From contig JAVHKY010000010.1 in assembly GCA_035079385.1 (NCBI GenBank), forward strand, positions 1,054,001 to 1,118,000: a stretch of 64,000 bases of DNA. The letters run 5' to 3'. The first letter of the stretch is position 1, and every line of letters begins with the position of its first letter. Origin of the DNA: Aspidiotus rigidus (lineage: Eukaryota; Arthropoda; Insecta; Hemiptera; Diaspididae). Under the pieces are notes generated by a model. It was not told the origin of the DNA and made no database searches. It saw only the letters and a list, made by a program, of their open reading frames with translations. Shown in pieces: positions 47,814 to 61,530 of this stretch. The position numbers and the translations under genes were made by a program.

Positions 47814-48147
47814 TTAATCAATGAACTTTTTCACCTTTTCGTTTGTACCGATTAAAGATTGAGAATAAGAATATTCGTACTGTTGTTTTTCAGTTTTCTT
47901 TGGTTTCAAGTGAGGTGAATCAATACGGGCTTCGCAAAATTGTGTAATCTCATTATTAGTGAACATGCCCCGTAAAATTGAGGAACTAATCTCTTGTATC
48001 TTCCCAGGTTTCTCCCCAGGGGGTCCAGGCTGCCTGCCTGTCTTTTCCCCTGTCGTCAGGAAAGGATCCCTGAAGCTCGGTTTCGAGTCAAACCAGATGC
48101 CTAGAAGTACTTCATTGCCTTCTTGGTCTTAATTTCTACACCGTTCA

Positions 48148-50155
<2,008 letters not shown>

Positions 50156-50159
50156 GGGT

Positions 50160-50330
50160 AGACTGAACTTTTAACGGGTCATGAATAAAACTCACGAGTT
50201 CAACGAGGGGTGACAGGGAAACTGTTTTATGGGGTACGTGGGATCCGAAAAATGTAGATTGTGACACTTCATGACGTCAACAAACTGTGGCATCAAAGGC
50301 CCCAACCTCCAAGCTATTCATGATAGGAGA
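50160..50330. repeat. TGACGTCA-family repeat fragment, reverse orientation
   Basis: Shows the family end module reversed (CACGAGTTCAACGAGGGGTG, AGGGAAACTGTTTTATGGGG), then GGATCCGAAAAATGTAGATT and a decayed palindrome. Confidence 0.6.
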
Positions 50331-52200
50331 GATACAAATTTTTCCACTTCAAATCATATATGTCTTTGGGTGGTCGCAAAGAAATACGAGGGTCTAGGCA
50401 GAGCCAGGAACGGGTCGACTTTAAGACTGAGTAAGGGCAGGTTTAGGCTTCCTACCCGATAGGCAGCGGCGTCTCGTAGCCCCTGAAGGGTTACTACCCT
50501 GTTACAGAAGGATAAACATCCTGCCTAATAGTCTCTGCTACCTGTACCATTAATCTCAACTGTAGCAATAGGCGAGGTATGAGTGCGAGCCCACTACTAC
50601 TCAGGACAGTCCTCATTTATCCCTTCCTTTCATTAACTACACAAGGTAGCTCGATGGTCAACATTCTTCTAATTCGCATAGCTGGGTAGTTGGAATTGAT
50701 CTACGTCTTTTCTCCCTGTGCACGATGCGAGTGATCGATTACCATAGTGGGTATTCTGTCTTGCCGATCTTGTCGTGGAAATGAAGACACTTAATATCAA
50801 CCCGCATTATTTGCGAGTGGCAGGGATGCGTCTTACGACTCACATACATTATATTGATCGAAGCCCCCCCCCCGCCTTGTGTATCGAAAGTTTCCAAATT
50901 AATCTCTCGGAACTTCCCCTTTTTCTTCCCAATCCTACTTAGGGTACTGGTGAAATGAACCCTTTTCATTCAATACCATACGACGGAATGTGGAATAAGA
51001 AAAATCTTTATCTTCTGTTTTCCTTGATGATGCTGAGAGTCATTGACGTTTTTTCTTCAATCCGATTACGATGATTACATTGTAATTATTCGTTTTTACA
51101 TCGCAGCTTGAGAAAACTAGACTTAACAACGTTTCTAACGAGACAGAAATTGTAAATGAGGTGCAAATAATTGCTAGAGGATACACAACTGAACATTTGC
51201 GATACAAGTGTCTGAAAAGTGCAATTCAAGTCCTTTCAACTCGACTCTCAAAGTCTGTGCAGTCTGTCTTCCATAATTTACTACGTAAAGCACTGGAAGA
51301 GTAAAAAACTGGCTAGCGCTTCGTGTTTGTTCTAATATTTAGGAAACTGAGTTGAACATCGCTAAAACTAGGTCCCGACGAATTTTGTGAAACATTTCAA
51401 AACCGGACGATATATTATACGAAACAAATACACTGGCCCTTTTAATAGTACACAGTGCAATGTACTGTAAGTTAAACAATGGGTAACACTTCTTTTTTTT
51501 TCCCTTTCGATTCGCTTTATTTGCGGGTACTCTGATTCGTGCCATGGTATTTGACTGGTACGGCGGCGGGAATGGTAGACGGCACAGTGCTCTAATAATT
51601 AAAAGTCAAAGGAAAGGTCTGAAATACTGTATGATTGTGTGTATACGTATAGGTAACGGATGAATGGATTACTCGTGCGTAGCCGATACTAATATTGTTT
51701 TTTGAAAAACGAAAATGATTCGACGAAACGAGCCGGTAATGCGAAACTGAGAGAAAGAAAGATTTAATCGTAATGCTAACTGTTCATCTCGCGACGATGA
51801 TCCATTAATTGCGTGCCGCTCATTGCTCGACTGCAGTACTTACTCGTATTTTATAGCGTTTTGTTTACACACCTCGAGTAATGCTGGCCACAATCGCGAT
51901 GAAAATTACCGAAAGAAATACGATATTACAGTTCGTTATACATAGCTTAATGTTGCTTTTAAGTAACTTATTACTATCGCGGGAGAGGCTGAACATAAGA
52001 AATTGGGTTTTCTCTTCCTTTCGGCGGCGCAACAAACTTGTCTCATCGTTCATTTCTTTTTTTTGTGACACAACGTACGTGTAATTATCGCGCATAGAAA
52101 GGAAAAGAAAGAAACATAGTGTATGGTAAAGAAAAGGCGATAATATCACCGAGAAAGAATAATACCGCACGATCACATGGTCCGCACCAACCTGTTTCGA
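50330..52200. other. Intergenic stretch
   Basis: About 50,390-50,720 is an island of balanced composition (AGCCCCTGAAGGGTTACTAC) without a usable frame, origin unknown. The rest shows nothing I can name. Confidence 0.35.
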
Positions 52201-52578
52201 CAGGTTGCAAACTCGAGCGACGCATGCGCCCTAGGGTAGTCCCGCTACTTCGGAGGACGGAAACGTGTCTGACACGACGATGTATACAGAGGCTTTTTTT
52301 GCTCCTATGCTCAGTAGCGTTTGATGTGTGACAAGTGCTGGAGCGGATTGCGAGCATTTAATAGTCGTGCGAGCTCTAATGCGAAGTGCGAATTTCGCGT
52401 GCGTGCGATCGTGCGAATTTTCTCGCGTCTCCATGATCTTGACAACAGTTCACCTGGAGTGTGTACGATTTAATATCGCCTTTGAAACGTAATAATTTGT
52501 AAATTGATTATTCGCGATAATTCGTTGTACGTACTATCGCTTGGTTGTGTGCGAAGCAGACATCCGGCTCCCGGAGCG
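52200..52578 (+). promoter_or_regulatory. Possible promoter/5' UTR
   Basis: CpG-rich compared with the surroundings (GCGTGCGTGCGATCGTGCGA) and leads into the candidate first exon. Weak evidence. Confidence 0.25.
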
Positions 52579-52631
52579 ATGATGCGAATGGACAATTTAT
52601 TTTTGTCCAGACGAGCCGGATTCATCAAACG
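52579..52631 (+). CDS. Candidate first coding exon, partial gene
   Basis: Two adjacent ATGs open a frame MMRMDNLFLSRRAGFIK that ends in phase 2 at CG|GTAAGATT, a good donor. The CpG-rich stretch upstream and the abrupt return to AT-rich sequence downstream support a gene start. I found no convincing second exon in the window, so the gene may extend beyond it. It could also be a chance combination. Confidence 0.3.
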
Positions 52632-53369
52632 GTAAGATTATTTTGGAAAATTCTGCGTCATGATAAGGAGCGGACGTAAGAATTTAAATTTTTCTTGGGC
52701 TGGAAGACTATTGAGTCTTGCAACACTTGAGCGCTAGCGATCCAGTGATTTAAGGAGCTTTTTCAGTGACTTGTCTGTACATATCTGCAACAGAATCGGA
52801 TCAATCGTTGACAAAGTTCTGTGGATATATCGTGAAAAAGCCTTTTTCAATATGCCCGACTCTAACTTGTAAATAAATGTCGAGTCCAAATACGTAAGAA
52901 ATGTATAAGAGAACTTTCTATAGATTTTTCGGCGAAACAGGACCAATTCAATTTAGATTCTTGAGCTCTAGTTATGTGATTTTAGTGATGGTGGTAATTC
53001 AATATTTTCAACTCGTGTTTGTGGTCATCATCAACTAAACTTTTTAACCTAGTCCGAACGACTGAATACGCCATTAATGTCAGGGTTGAATTTACATTCA
53101 TATTTCACACCCTTTGGGAAGTGTCTAAAAAGTTGGTTTTTTGGATGGTTGTTCGAAAAGCTGTCATTTTGTTCCTGTTTTTGCACGAGAAAGTGAGCGT
53201 TTTTTGTTCTGAATAGCGACGCGCTGTAAAACTGAAGCAAAATGAAAAAAATAGCATGCCGTTGTCAGTTTTGTAACGGCGAGCGGGGAACCCGCAAAAT
53301 CCTTGTACCACTGCAGAAGGCCGAGCTCCTTAAATGAGCCTGATATGCAACATCATAAGACTCAAAACG

Positions 53370-53590
53370 CCCTTTAAAGGTACTCCATAAAACAGGTTCT
53401 CTGCTTCCCCTCGCCTCTCCTATCATATTAGCCTCGAGAATCGAAATTTTTAAAAGTCCCTCTCCAGTCATACACAGCTCAAGAGTCGAAATTTGTTCCA
53501 AGTCTCTCCCTCTCCGTGACGTCATCAACCTCGAATCCCGCGTTCGCGGACGAAAATTTCCTGAAAGTACCTCTAATAAAAGGGTTAGCA
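53370..53590. repeat. TGACGTCA-family repeat fragment
   Basis: Contains CCATAAAACAGGTTCTCTG, three 'GTCGAAATTT..CAAGTCCCTCTCC' units and one TGACGTCA near 53,517. Confidence 0.6.
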
Positions 53591-54189
53591 TGTTCCCCGC
53601 TAAAAAAAGTGAACTGTAATTAGGAAACTGGGACGTAATGAACTCTGCCCCTTTGGCTGACGGCTGATTTCCTTTGTGTACTTGTTTACTTTGTGTACAA
53701 CTATCCAAAAAAATCTCTTACGTTGCAGCGTGGTCACCAAGCTTCCGTACTTGCTTTCCCACGGAACTATTTTACCTCCATAGGTTGACTGCGAACTGAG
53801 TTCTAGGGGCTATAGCCCTTCCCTCAATCATTCGTTGCCTAAGATTATTATGGGAATGACGTCAACAGCAAGTTTCTCACCCTTAATAGGAACCGCGATC
53901 AAGAGAGAGACGTGTCCAAGTCCTCTAGTGTTGGCTGGTTATTCGTTGCCATGGAATCCCACAAACTCTAATATTTTTTCTAGGGGGTTGCAATTTTACA
54001 ACCAGAAGTCATAGGGTTTCCTTGCTGCGACGGTGATAAGAGTTGAGATTCCCATAATATTGCATGCTTTTCGTGAAGGGCTAAATCTCATAGGAAATCT
54101 GGACAATCCATGCTTGCAGAAGGCTCTCTATAAAATTTGACGCTGCACGTTTGGCGTTTATGGACAGATTCGATACTTCTAAAGAATTT

Positions 54190-54790
54190 TTTGACTGTAA
54201 ATGTAGTCAAGTTTCAACATTTTCAGCTGTATCTGATCGTTCTTCGGTCAAATTAGCTCCTTCTCTGGTCGTTTTTTTCGCTAGTGGTCATTTTATGGTC
54301 GTTTTTAGCCGTTTGTGGTTCATTTTGAACACTTTTGATAAATTTTGGTCGTTGTTTCTTGTTCTGAGTCAATTATGGTTGTTTGTTGGTCCTTTTTGAA
54401 GTCAATTTTTCTTGTGTTTTAGTCGTCTTTGGTTGTTCTTTGTACATTTCGCGATCAATTTTGTAGGTTTTTTGATAGACTTTGGTCAATTTTGGTTATT
54501 TCTTGGTTGTTTTTTGTTGGCATTGATAACTTTCTGATCATGTGTAATCGTTTGCTCGGTTTTCAAAGTTTTTGGGTAATTTGGATCAATGTTACAAGTT
54601 TTTTTTTCCTGTTGATTTTGGTAATTTTCCGTCATTTTTGTCCGATTTTGGCCGTTCAATGGCTATTTTGATCGTGTTTTGGTCGTTTTGTGCCGTCCTC
54701 GTCATATTGTGGTCAATTAAGGTCGCTTTTTGGTCGACTTTGGTGTGTCTTTGTAAACTGCATGTTTTTAGATTTTTTTGGCAAGTTCTT
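54190..54790. repeat. Degenerate TTTTGGTCG repeat
   Basis: Dozens of variants of TTTTGGTCG/TTTTGGTTG in a row make a Phe/Trp/Val-rich ORF that is not a gene. Confidence 0.7.
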
Positions 54791-54900
54791 AATTTTTGTT
54801 GCGTTTTTCAGTGCCTTTACTGCGCAGAAATCAGCGATGATGATAGTTAAAGAAAATGAATTTCAGTATTTACGGCTCTGAAGTCCTTTATTTGATAGAA

Positions 54901-54945
54901 GTACATCGACCGACGTTTCGATATAACTTATATCGTTTTCGACTT
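54901..54945 (-). ncRNA. PLE-tail hairpin, hammerhead-like
   Basis: Minus strand GAAAACGATATAAGTTATAT followed by CGAAACGTCGGTC: a strong GATATAA/TTATATC stem followed by GAAAC and GUC. The CUGANGA box is replaced by TCGAAAA, so it is a relic. Confidence 0.4.
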
Positions 54946-54949
54946 TCAT

Positions 54950-56330
54950 TTCTACAATGTTTCAACATTCTTATTATTATGATGTTATTATCAGAATATG
55001 TTGCGATCTCTAGGTTAAAACTTTCAATAAGGAACTCGCAATTATTTTTGTGCGAGTTCATTTCTCCGAAAGTTTTCCTCATTTACTAGATTGAAAAAAT
55101 TTCTAGCTTTGAACCAGGAAAGAGGACTTGACTGAGTTTTGGGGGCGTCAAGATAGAGTTCACGATAGAGTTTCCTGCAATCATGACCTTTGACGAATAA
55201 AATAATTGATTTCATCATCCCCTTCATACTTCGGATTCATCACTTTTCTTGGCTATCCTAAGCTTATCCTGAAGCATTCTAGTAACTCACGAGGTAATAT
55301 TTTTCTATTTTTTTCCTCCTTCTTCTCGTTCCTTCTTCAATTCTCTTGATTTGGGAGTCACCTTCGTCATTCCATCTTCTATTTCTTTCCATTTTCTCGT
55401 TTTTTACTGGCTTTATTTCCCTCCTTTTTTTTCGTTCCTCGCTTTCTCCCCTTTCGGGAATGGGTTGAAAATTTAGTCTTCCTGACATTGGTCCCACAAA
55501 TCTTTATTTCACCCCCTTCTCCCTAAATGAAACATTTCTCAAGAGTTCTAGATTTTTAAAACGTACCCTTAGTTCTCTTTTCATCCGTGTTCGTGGAATA
55601 ATGTAATTTATAATCGTGTTGTATTTCTCAGCTAACTACTTATATTTGCCAAGGCATTTTACATTTGAGTCAGGGCCTGAAGCCTGAAAAAAATTTTTTT
55701 TTGGGTAGGGAGAATTGTTAGCCAAGGCGGCCGACTTGCCAGCCAAGGCTTTGCCCTGGGTTCTTCTTTCGGGTTGTGCGCGTAAATCCAGTTTTTATGT
55801 GACCGTCTTTCTCCACTCTATCTTGAGGGGAAGGGTTCAAGACACAATTTTCGTTCAGATGATGACTGAAATGTGAAATTTTGCCCCGACTCCAATCTCA
55901 TTAGCTCGTTTTTATTTTTATCGGAAAGTAAAATTGTAGTTGACTATGAAAAAAAAATCTGAATACAATCTTTTCCCATGTTTCCCAATGCTTTTCTCTA
56001 CAATTTGACTCTCGGAAACTTTTCCTTCCAAGAAGGCTTTATACTCACTCTCCTGGACCTATTTTTTCTCTACTTCTATGAATTCTGGGATAAGGATAGT
56101 CGAAACCCCACCCTGAACTGAGAAATTTGTCTTAAAATACCACCAAAATGACGGAAGAGGGTGAAGTATTGGGTCGAATTTTTCCCCGAAAAATTTTCTG
56201 GCCATGCCACTAAAGTTTTCTGGTTGCGTACAAGGAAAGGGAGAAATTATCTCCTCTTCCTTGTAGGCTAATTGAAAAAGCAGAAATATCAATTAGGAAC
56301 CAGTCTTCATATCTCCATAACCGTCTACGT
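54950..56330. other. Intergenic stretch
   Basis: Nothing recognisable; pyrimidine-rich 55,300-55,460. Confidence 0.4.
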
Positions 56331-56339
56331 AATTTTTTT

Positions 56340-57250
56340 AGCGGGAAACCCGCTATCTCTTTTGTTGAGGGGGTATTTACAGAAAAAGAGTGCGAGCATT
56401 ATTTTCGAGACTTGGAAAAATTTCAGCCCCTAAGCCTCAGGTGATAAGAGGGCGACTTGGAAAAATGTGGACTTCGAGTTATCTATGATAGGAAGGGGAC
56501 TTGAAAAAATTTCGGGTCTCTAGCTATGTATAATAGGAGTTTAGAAAAGTTTCAGCTTCTGAGCTATATATGATAGGGGGGGGGGGGGGGTATTTGGAAG
56601 AATTTCAACCTTCAAGCTTTATATAATGAGAGGGGGACTTGGAAAAATTTCCTCTCTCGAGCCATATATGATAGGAAGGAGACTTGGAAAAATTTCCACT
56701 GTTGAGCTATATATATGACAGGAGAGGACTGAGAAAAAAGAGAGCGCGTTCAAGTTGTCACGTCATCATTTTCAGGACTTAGAAAAACTTCGTGCTCTAA
56801 GCTTTGTATGATAGGCGGAGGACTTGGAAAAATTTCGTCTATGGAGCTATACATGATAGGAAGAGGACTTGGAAGAATATTGACTCGACCTATATATGAT
56901 GGGAGGGGGAATTGTTAAAATTTCGACTCTCGAGCTGTATATGATAGGAGAGATAAAAATTTCCTCTCTCGAGTTGTGATAAGAAAGGGACTTGGAAGAA
57001 TTTTGACTTCCGACCTACAAGTGGTAGGAATAGGACGAATAATTATAGGAGTGGACCTTGAAATGCTGACCCTCAAGCTTTATATTGATGGAGAAAGGAA
57101 CTCAGAAAAATCTTCATCCGTCTGTATATAATAGGACGAAACTTGGAAAAAGGTCGACTCTCGAGATGTATATCATAGGGATTCGACTCTAAAAGAATTT
57201 GACTTCTGAGATGATGGGAATAGAACTGAGGGAAATTTCGACTTGGGTCT
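56340..57250 (+). repeat. Array of ~45-bp units
   Basis: About 18-20 degenerate units of the form GACTTGGAAAAATTTCGACT, CTCGAGCTATATATGATAGG, AGGGG. The same unit occurs singly or in pairs across the window (23.2, 25.4, 31.6, 37.2, 50.3, 53.4 and 59.3 kb). G-runs near 56,577 are long. Confidence 0.8.
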
Positions 57251-59130
57251 TGCTGCGTCCAAATATTTTCAGCTGATTAATCAGGTGACAGCGGCTTCTA
57301 ATTTTTTATCCGTAGGAGCGCTACAATCGACTAAGTTGAAAATGGGATTAGGATAATTTTCCAGTTTAAATGTTAATTGTGTTACACCAAAATAAGTCGA
57401 AAAAGAAGCCACTTAGCGGAAATATAAAGGGAATGAAATGTTTAGAGCGTGAAATTTTCTATAAGTTACCTACTCGTAAGAATTGATTTTGATCGATTTA
57501 AAGGAAGCTTTCACTCATCACCTTTGCAGTATGTTGTGCGCAATACTATAGCGCGGACTTGCCCGCGTTTTTGTCAAGGCGAGAATAAATATGTGTCTAC
57601 CCTATGGTATCTTGGGACTGAATCATTGAGCCGCGTCATTCGCTCTAAAATTAGGATCCCTAAGGGCGTGAATTCCGTTTTTAGTAGCAAGTGCACAGCG
57701 ACGAGCTGCGGATTCAAAATTATGGTAGCATATTCTTCGTTTCAAATTTTGAAATTGCGAGTCACGTCCTTTTTTCTGTCGAAAATGCTCCGAAACACGA
57801 CAAGCTACTTTATGCAGAGGGTAACAAGATTCCGGTTACGTGCAATTTAATTGCCATCACGTTGAAGAAGAGAAGATTTTTCAGTGAAATGCCAACCTCT
57901 ATATCACCTTCGCTCTTCACATAGGTACTGATTGATAGAAATCGCAATCGATCGATGTATGCATAAGTATTCGAGTACCTACTTTGAATAGTATCTATCT
58001 GATGTACACGTGGTCACTCGTCGTGTTTAATTGACGCTCTCTAATATACGGAATTATTTTTGTAAAAATTTTATAATAAGTTGTGTATCTCGTCTCGGTG
58101 ATGCTATTAAAAAACGTACACCATCGCACGAGGAGAAAATGACGAATGTGTACACGATACACTCGAGCTTAATAGCAAATACGATATCTGGGAATTAATT
58201 AAATCGAGATTCTTTAAAGAAGGTTACGGAGGAGAAGTGCACTTTCCCAACTACCGTCCTATTCTGAGATTGGAGATAGAGGTGTACATGTATACCGTAA
58301 TAAGATTATCGTAAAAAATTATCCAGTTTGAAGAGACGTAGACGTCGGACATGCGATGTGTGCGCATCGAATAATATTTTATACTTAACATGTAAACAAT
58401 TCCTACACACGAGACAGGTTTCACCTATATTTTCAAAAATGTAACGCGCTGTATAGCGTGCGAATTATGAAGTTTAACGCGAATTCCGATTACGTTAGAG
58501 GCTGTTGTGTATAATATAATATAAATTATTAAGATATGTTATTATCGTTAAATTTTCTTGTACGCTTTGTTACCTTTAGTAGAACACAAGCTCGGACGCG
58601 TTTTATCGTAAACAATATCAAAATTTTGAAGAAATACCTTCCTCAATTCAAAGTTCATCAAAGAGGAAATACTGACACGGTTCCTTGCCACACGATTCAT
58701 AAAGATAATTGTCTAGGCTCTTCTTACTCAATCATCACACTTCTTACGAGTCGTAGTGGTTTTTCTACTCGGTGCACGACTTCCTCTCGATTTATATCTT
58801 TTGGATGCGACCCATGTTGATTTTTTGGGAACACCATCCCTCTTTGCTGTGAATAAATTGACACTGTCTTTCAGTATTTTTATCGCAGAAGCTTTTGAAC
58901 AATTGATCTGTATAAGACAACGAGAACTTACAAGGCGATCGCCGTTCCCCCACCGCGAGCTCACGACAGAAGACGACCCTCTTTTTACATTGCCTTGCTC
59001 ATAAATGCCAATTTCCTTGAGGTATCGTCTCCTTATCGCGGGAGGGGATTCTTCTACTTCGCGTGTAAATGTACGGCTCCCAGTAACACAGTTTCTACTG
59101 TTGCGACGTGAAGAAAAAAAAAAATTAACG
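57250..59130. other. Intergenic stretch
   Basis: Non-repetitive, CpG-bearing sequence around 57,450-58,480. The 133-codon ORF at 57,449 lacks any feature I recognise. Confidence 0.35.
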
Positions 59131-59620
59131 GGTTCTTTAAAGGAATTAAACGAGGGGTAGCAGGAAACCTCTTTTACAGGGCACGTGCGATCTGAAAAAT
59201 GTAGATTGTGACGTCACAAGGCTGACCGATGATTTCATCGAATTGTGGCGTGACAGGGCCGGACTTTGGATCTATGATAAGAGGGGAACTCGAAAAAAAT
59301 GGACGTCATCAGATTGTGACGTCACAAGGCTGTCCTATGACAGCATATGAAGTCATCGAACTGTGACATCACTGGCCCCGGGGTCCCAAGCTATATACAT
59401 ATGGTAGGAGGGAGCCTTGTGAAAAAAACTGATCTATAACGTCATCAGATTGTGATGTCAAAACTTTGGCGTATGACGTCATCGAACTGTGAATCACGGC
59501 CCCCGGCCCAAGCTTTATATGATAGAAGGGGAACTTGAAAAATAAAGCTAGTATGAAGAAGGCCTGGACCTACTATAAACCTAGTATAAAATAGGACGTC
59601 ATTAGTGTATGTTGTACTGG
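59130..59620. repeat. TGACGTCA-family repeat, reverse orientation
   Basis: Begins with the reversed end module (AACGAGGGGTAGCAGGAAAC) and carries several TGACGTCA or near versions plus 'ATATGATAG' units. Confidence 0.7.
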
Positions 59621-59929
59621 AAGGAATGGCGTCAATACCTCCAGGTGCTATCCCAAATGTTTTTTTAAATGGTTTGAAGTTTTCTTATTGCTAGAAAGTA
59701 GGGAAATATAGATTTTTCTTTTTTTTTTAAAAAAAAAATAAGTACCATACATCCAAGATGTCTCGAAGTTTCATCGCTCTGTGATCATTATTGCTGAGAC
59801 AACAGCCATTTGGATTTCAGACCAAAAAATGGCTTTGCGGATGAGTCCAAGTTTTTGGATTTTGAGTTTTCTCATGGGGAAAACATTTCAACACAAATTT
59901 GGAACACGTTTCCCCTTTTACCCGGGTGG

Positions 59930-61530
59930 CTAGAGCCGATTCGACTTCTTCAACATTTTCATCAACCTGTAATCGACTGCTCTGTTGCATTCAACTTAGA
60001 ATCGACCTCAAATCGCCAATTAATTTGTCACATCGACTGAGTTGACATCTTCAATTTTTTTTTATTGCTCTATTAGGTCGATTTCATGTCGATTTGCGGT
60101 GCGCTCTAGAAATGTACGCTAGTCGACTATTAATTGACCTTGAATCGATGTCGATCTGGGCTTATTTCCAATCGACTTCTCCAAATTTTCCAATCGACCT
60201 GAAATTCACTGCTTTGTTCCGTCGATTAACGGTACATTATTAGTTTTCTGATTCATCATCATCATCGGTCCTTGTGCTTCATGTCTGAAGCCTCGGTGAC
60301 CCAGCAACCAAATTCCTCCACCACTAGTTCCCAGTCAGTCCGATCCTCCGCTCTACGTAAAGCCTGTTTCAAGGGGCTGGTTTTAAATATCCTTAACCTG
60401 ATATATCTATCGCTTTGGCGAGCAACCTCTTAGTCTTCTACCCTCAACTTTTCTCTGGACCACCAGTTCCTCTAGATTACCCGAGGGTATGCAGATGATG
60501 TGGCCAAAAAATTTCAGAATTCGTTGGTCGCAGATAGTGGGCAATCTAGTGTGTATACTCAGTTCGTTACTAATGGATATGTTTGTCCGTCTCGCTGTCC
60601 ACGGGATTCTCAGAAGACGTCGGTATACCCATATCTCAAAGGCATAAATGCTTCACCTGTCGGCCATTTTTATTGTCCACGTCTCAGCTCTTAGCGTGCG
60701 CAGCAGCCTCAACTTGGTCCGGTGAGGGATCGCGGCATCTTTCCAGACAAAAGTAAGTTTGGAGACAGCAGGTCTCGCAAGTATTATTCTTCTGCGTATT
60801 TCTTTTCTTGAGCCTCCGTCCTTGTCTATAGAAGATATCTCAAGTATAGAAATGTGTCTATTCTCTCGTACTCTGGCAACAAGGTGCTTTAAGGCAGCAC
60901 ACACGTTCATTATTCTTGTTTTGATGCCTTTATTGATCGTTAATCCAATTTTGGAGCTTTCGTCCTCCTCATATTTTACCAGCTTCGTTATTTCCTCCAT
61001 AGATTTCGCGCATAACGTTGTATCATCCGCAAAACGGAGGTTACTGTTCTGCTGGCCGCCTATGTTGACTCCGCCATTCCAGCCTTCGAGACATTTCTGG
61101 AAGATGCATTCACTGTAAATATTGAACAGCGTCGGCGAGAGGATGCAACCCTGACCTACCCTCTTTGATGGTTCAAACAGACCAGATTCGTTGTCCTGGA
61201 GTCTTACTGGAGCCAAACTATCTGTGTACATGTTCCTCATAATTAATTGCTGTACGCCCATCGAGTAGGACTATCCATAATTCTTCCCATTTAACGCAAT
61301 CGAAAGCTTTGTTGTAGTCGATAAAACAGAGTATCACTGGAATACTAATTTCGCGGTTCTTCTCAATGAGTTGGCGCGTATGTTTAAAATTTGCTTTCTT
61401 TTACCCTTGCGTCGCACAAAGCCGGCCTGCTCCTGCGGTATTTGCCTGTCTATGTTAGGAATATAAACTATTCTGGCTCACTTTGAATCGACTTCAGATC
61501 GACTTCGATCTAGAGTCGACATACAGTGCT
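59930..61530. repeat. Degenerate AATCGACTT repeat split by a LINE
   Basis: Variants of AATCGACTT/TCGACCTGAAATC recur in 59,930-60,240 and resume at 61,485-61,530 after the LINE relic. Confidence 0.5.
60255..61480 (-). pseudogene. RTE-like LINE reverse transcriptase relic
   Basis: The minus strand in order: QAGFVRRKGKRKANFKHTRQ, LIEKNREISIPVILCFIDYN, KAFDCVKWEELW, then the open frame 61,261-60,653 with RVGQGCILSPTLFNIYSECI, GWNGGVNIGG and LRFADDTTLCAKS (intact FADD), KIGLTINKGIKTRIMNV. The end is in other frames: EIWVYRRLLRIPWTARRTN, ILKFFGHI, LRRAEDRTDWELVVEEFG. This is the RT core and C-terminus of an RTE-type (or related) LINE with at least three frame breaks. Confidence 0.85.

Larger units (their letters stand above)
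46736..47960. repeat. Inverted repeat flanking a PLE
   Basis: Arms 46,736-46,832 and 47,856-47,960 are inverted copies of about 97-105 bp (ACTAATAATGAGATTACACA; TTCACCTCACTTGAAACC). They bracket the PLE body on both sides with nothing between. Confidence 0.8.

Noticed and set aside
54151..54850. Overlapping Phe/Trp/Val-rich ORFs resembling membrane proteins
   Set aside because: Generated by degenerate TTTTGGTCG repeats.
57449..57850. 133-codon ORF
   Set aside because: Looks random; no signal peptide, domain or exon borders.
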